Shown here: positions 23,875 through 23,897 of the stretch, in pieces
How the letters are laid out: the number at the start of each line of letters is the position of its first letter
Position numbering within the stretch: the stretch's first letter is position 1
DNA from: Prevotellaceae bacterium
GTDB lineage: Bacteria; Bacteroidota; Bacteroidia; Bacteroidales; Bacteroidaceae
NCBI GenBank assembly: GCA_030536165.1
Contig: JAUNQM010000003.1
Location: 1 to 23,897 of the forward strand
DNA length: 23,897 bases
Direction: 5' to 3'
Position numbers and translations under genes: made by a program
Notes under the pieces: model-generated
The model's database searches: none
What the model saw: the letters and a program-made list of their open reading frames with translations, nothing else
What the model was told of the DNA's origin: nothing

Positions 23875-23897
23875 CATAGTTGCTATAGATTTTATAG

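Overview
The window looks like a chromosomal segment of a Bacteroidota bacterium, most likely a Prevotella-like member of the Bacteroidales. Start sites lack Shine-Dalgarno sequences and have A-rich leaders. Several promoters match the Bacteroidetes TTTG-N19-TAnnTTTG form. The proteins (YbeY with an HGILHLCGIND motif, LysRS with a C-terminal extension, a DUF5703 glycosidase, a BD-FAE-like esterase) are also typical of that phylum. No tRNA, rRNA, CRISPR array or complete insertion sequence was seen.

Layout. (1) 2-2857: the 3' part of a secreted-type carbohydrate enzyme, a GH78 alpha-L-rhamnosidase fused to a BNR/Asp-box propeller. (2) 2955-4876: an operon ruvB-coaD-ybeY behind a strong promoter with almost no 5' leader. 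It converges on a CtpA-type S41 protease at a hairpin that contains both stop codons. (3) 8510-4868, minus strand: parE followed by the S41 protease. (4) 8511-10796: a two-domain GNAT-like protein lying between two long intergenic regions (471 and 666 bp) that are full of nested palindromes. (5) 10797-15252: a membrane-anchored UDP-sugar 4,6-dehydratase, apt and uvrC. (6) 20290-15277, minus strand: lysS-gpsA-pgi and a HAD phosphatase. (7) 20498-23757: a DUF5703 glycosidase and an alpha/beta-hydrolase esterase, both with signal peptides, closed by a strong terminator.

Together the genes cover DNA repair and topology (ruvB, uvrC, parE), cofactor, purine and central carbon metabolism (coaD, apt, pgi, gpsA), translation (ybeY, lysS), envelope functions (S41 protease, sugar dehydratase) and, at both ends, plant-polysaccharide or glycan degradation (rhamnosidase/BNR, DUF5703 enzyme, esterase). 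The two end loci are the accessory parts; the rest is core genome.

The most unusual content is noncoding. Two ~110-bp elements between the GNAT gene and parE share a cloverleaf-like plan of nested helices with little obvious sequence similarity. Two more large nested palindromes lie on the other side of the GNAT gene. A TCGAA-based repeat sits directly in front of the start codons of parE, apt and gpsA. A second family of short dispersed repeats supplies the only plausible start codon (TTG) of uvrC. Two promoters place an ATG exactly 8 nt after the -7 box; one is the ruvB start and the other opens a six-codon micro-ORF ahead of the DUF5703 gene.
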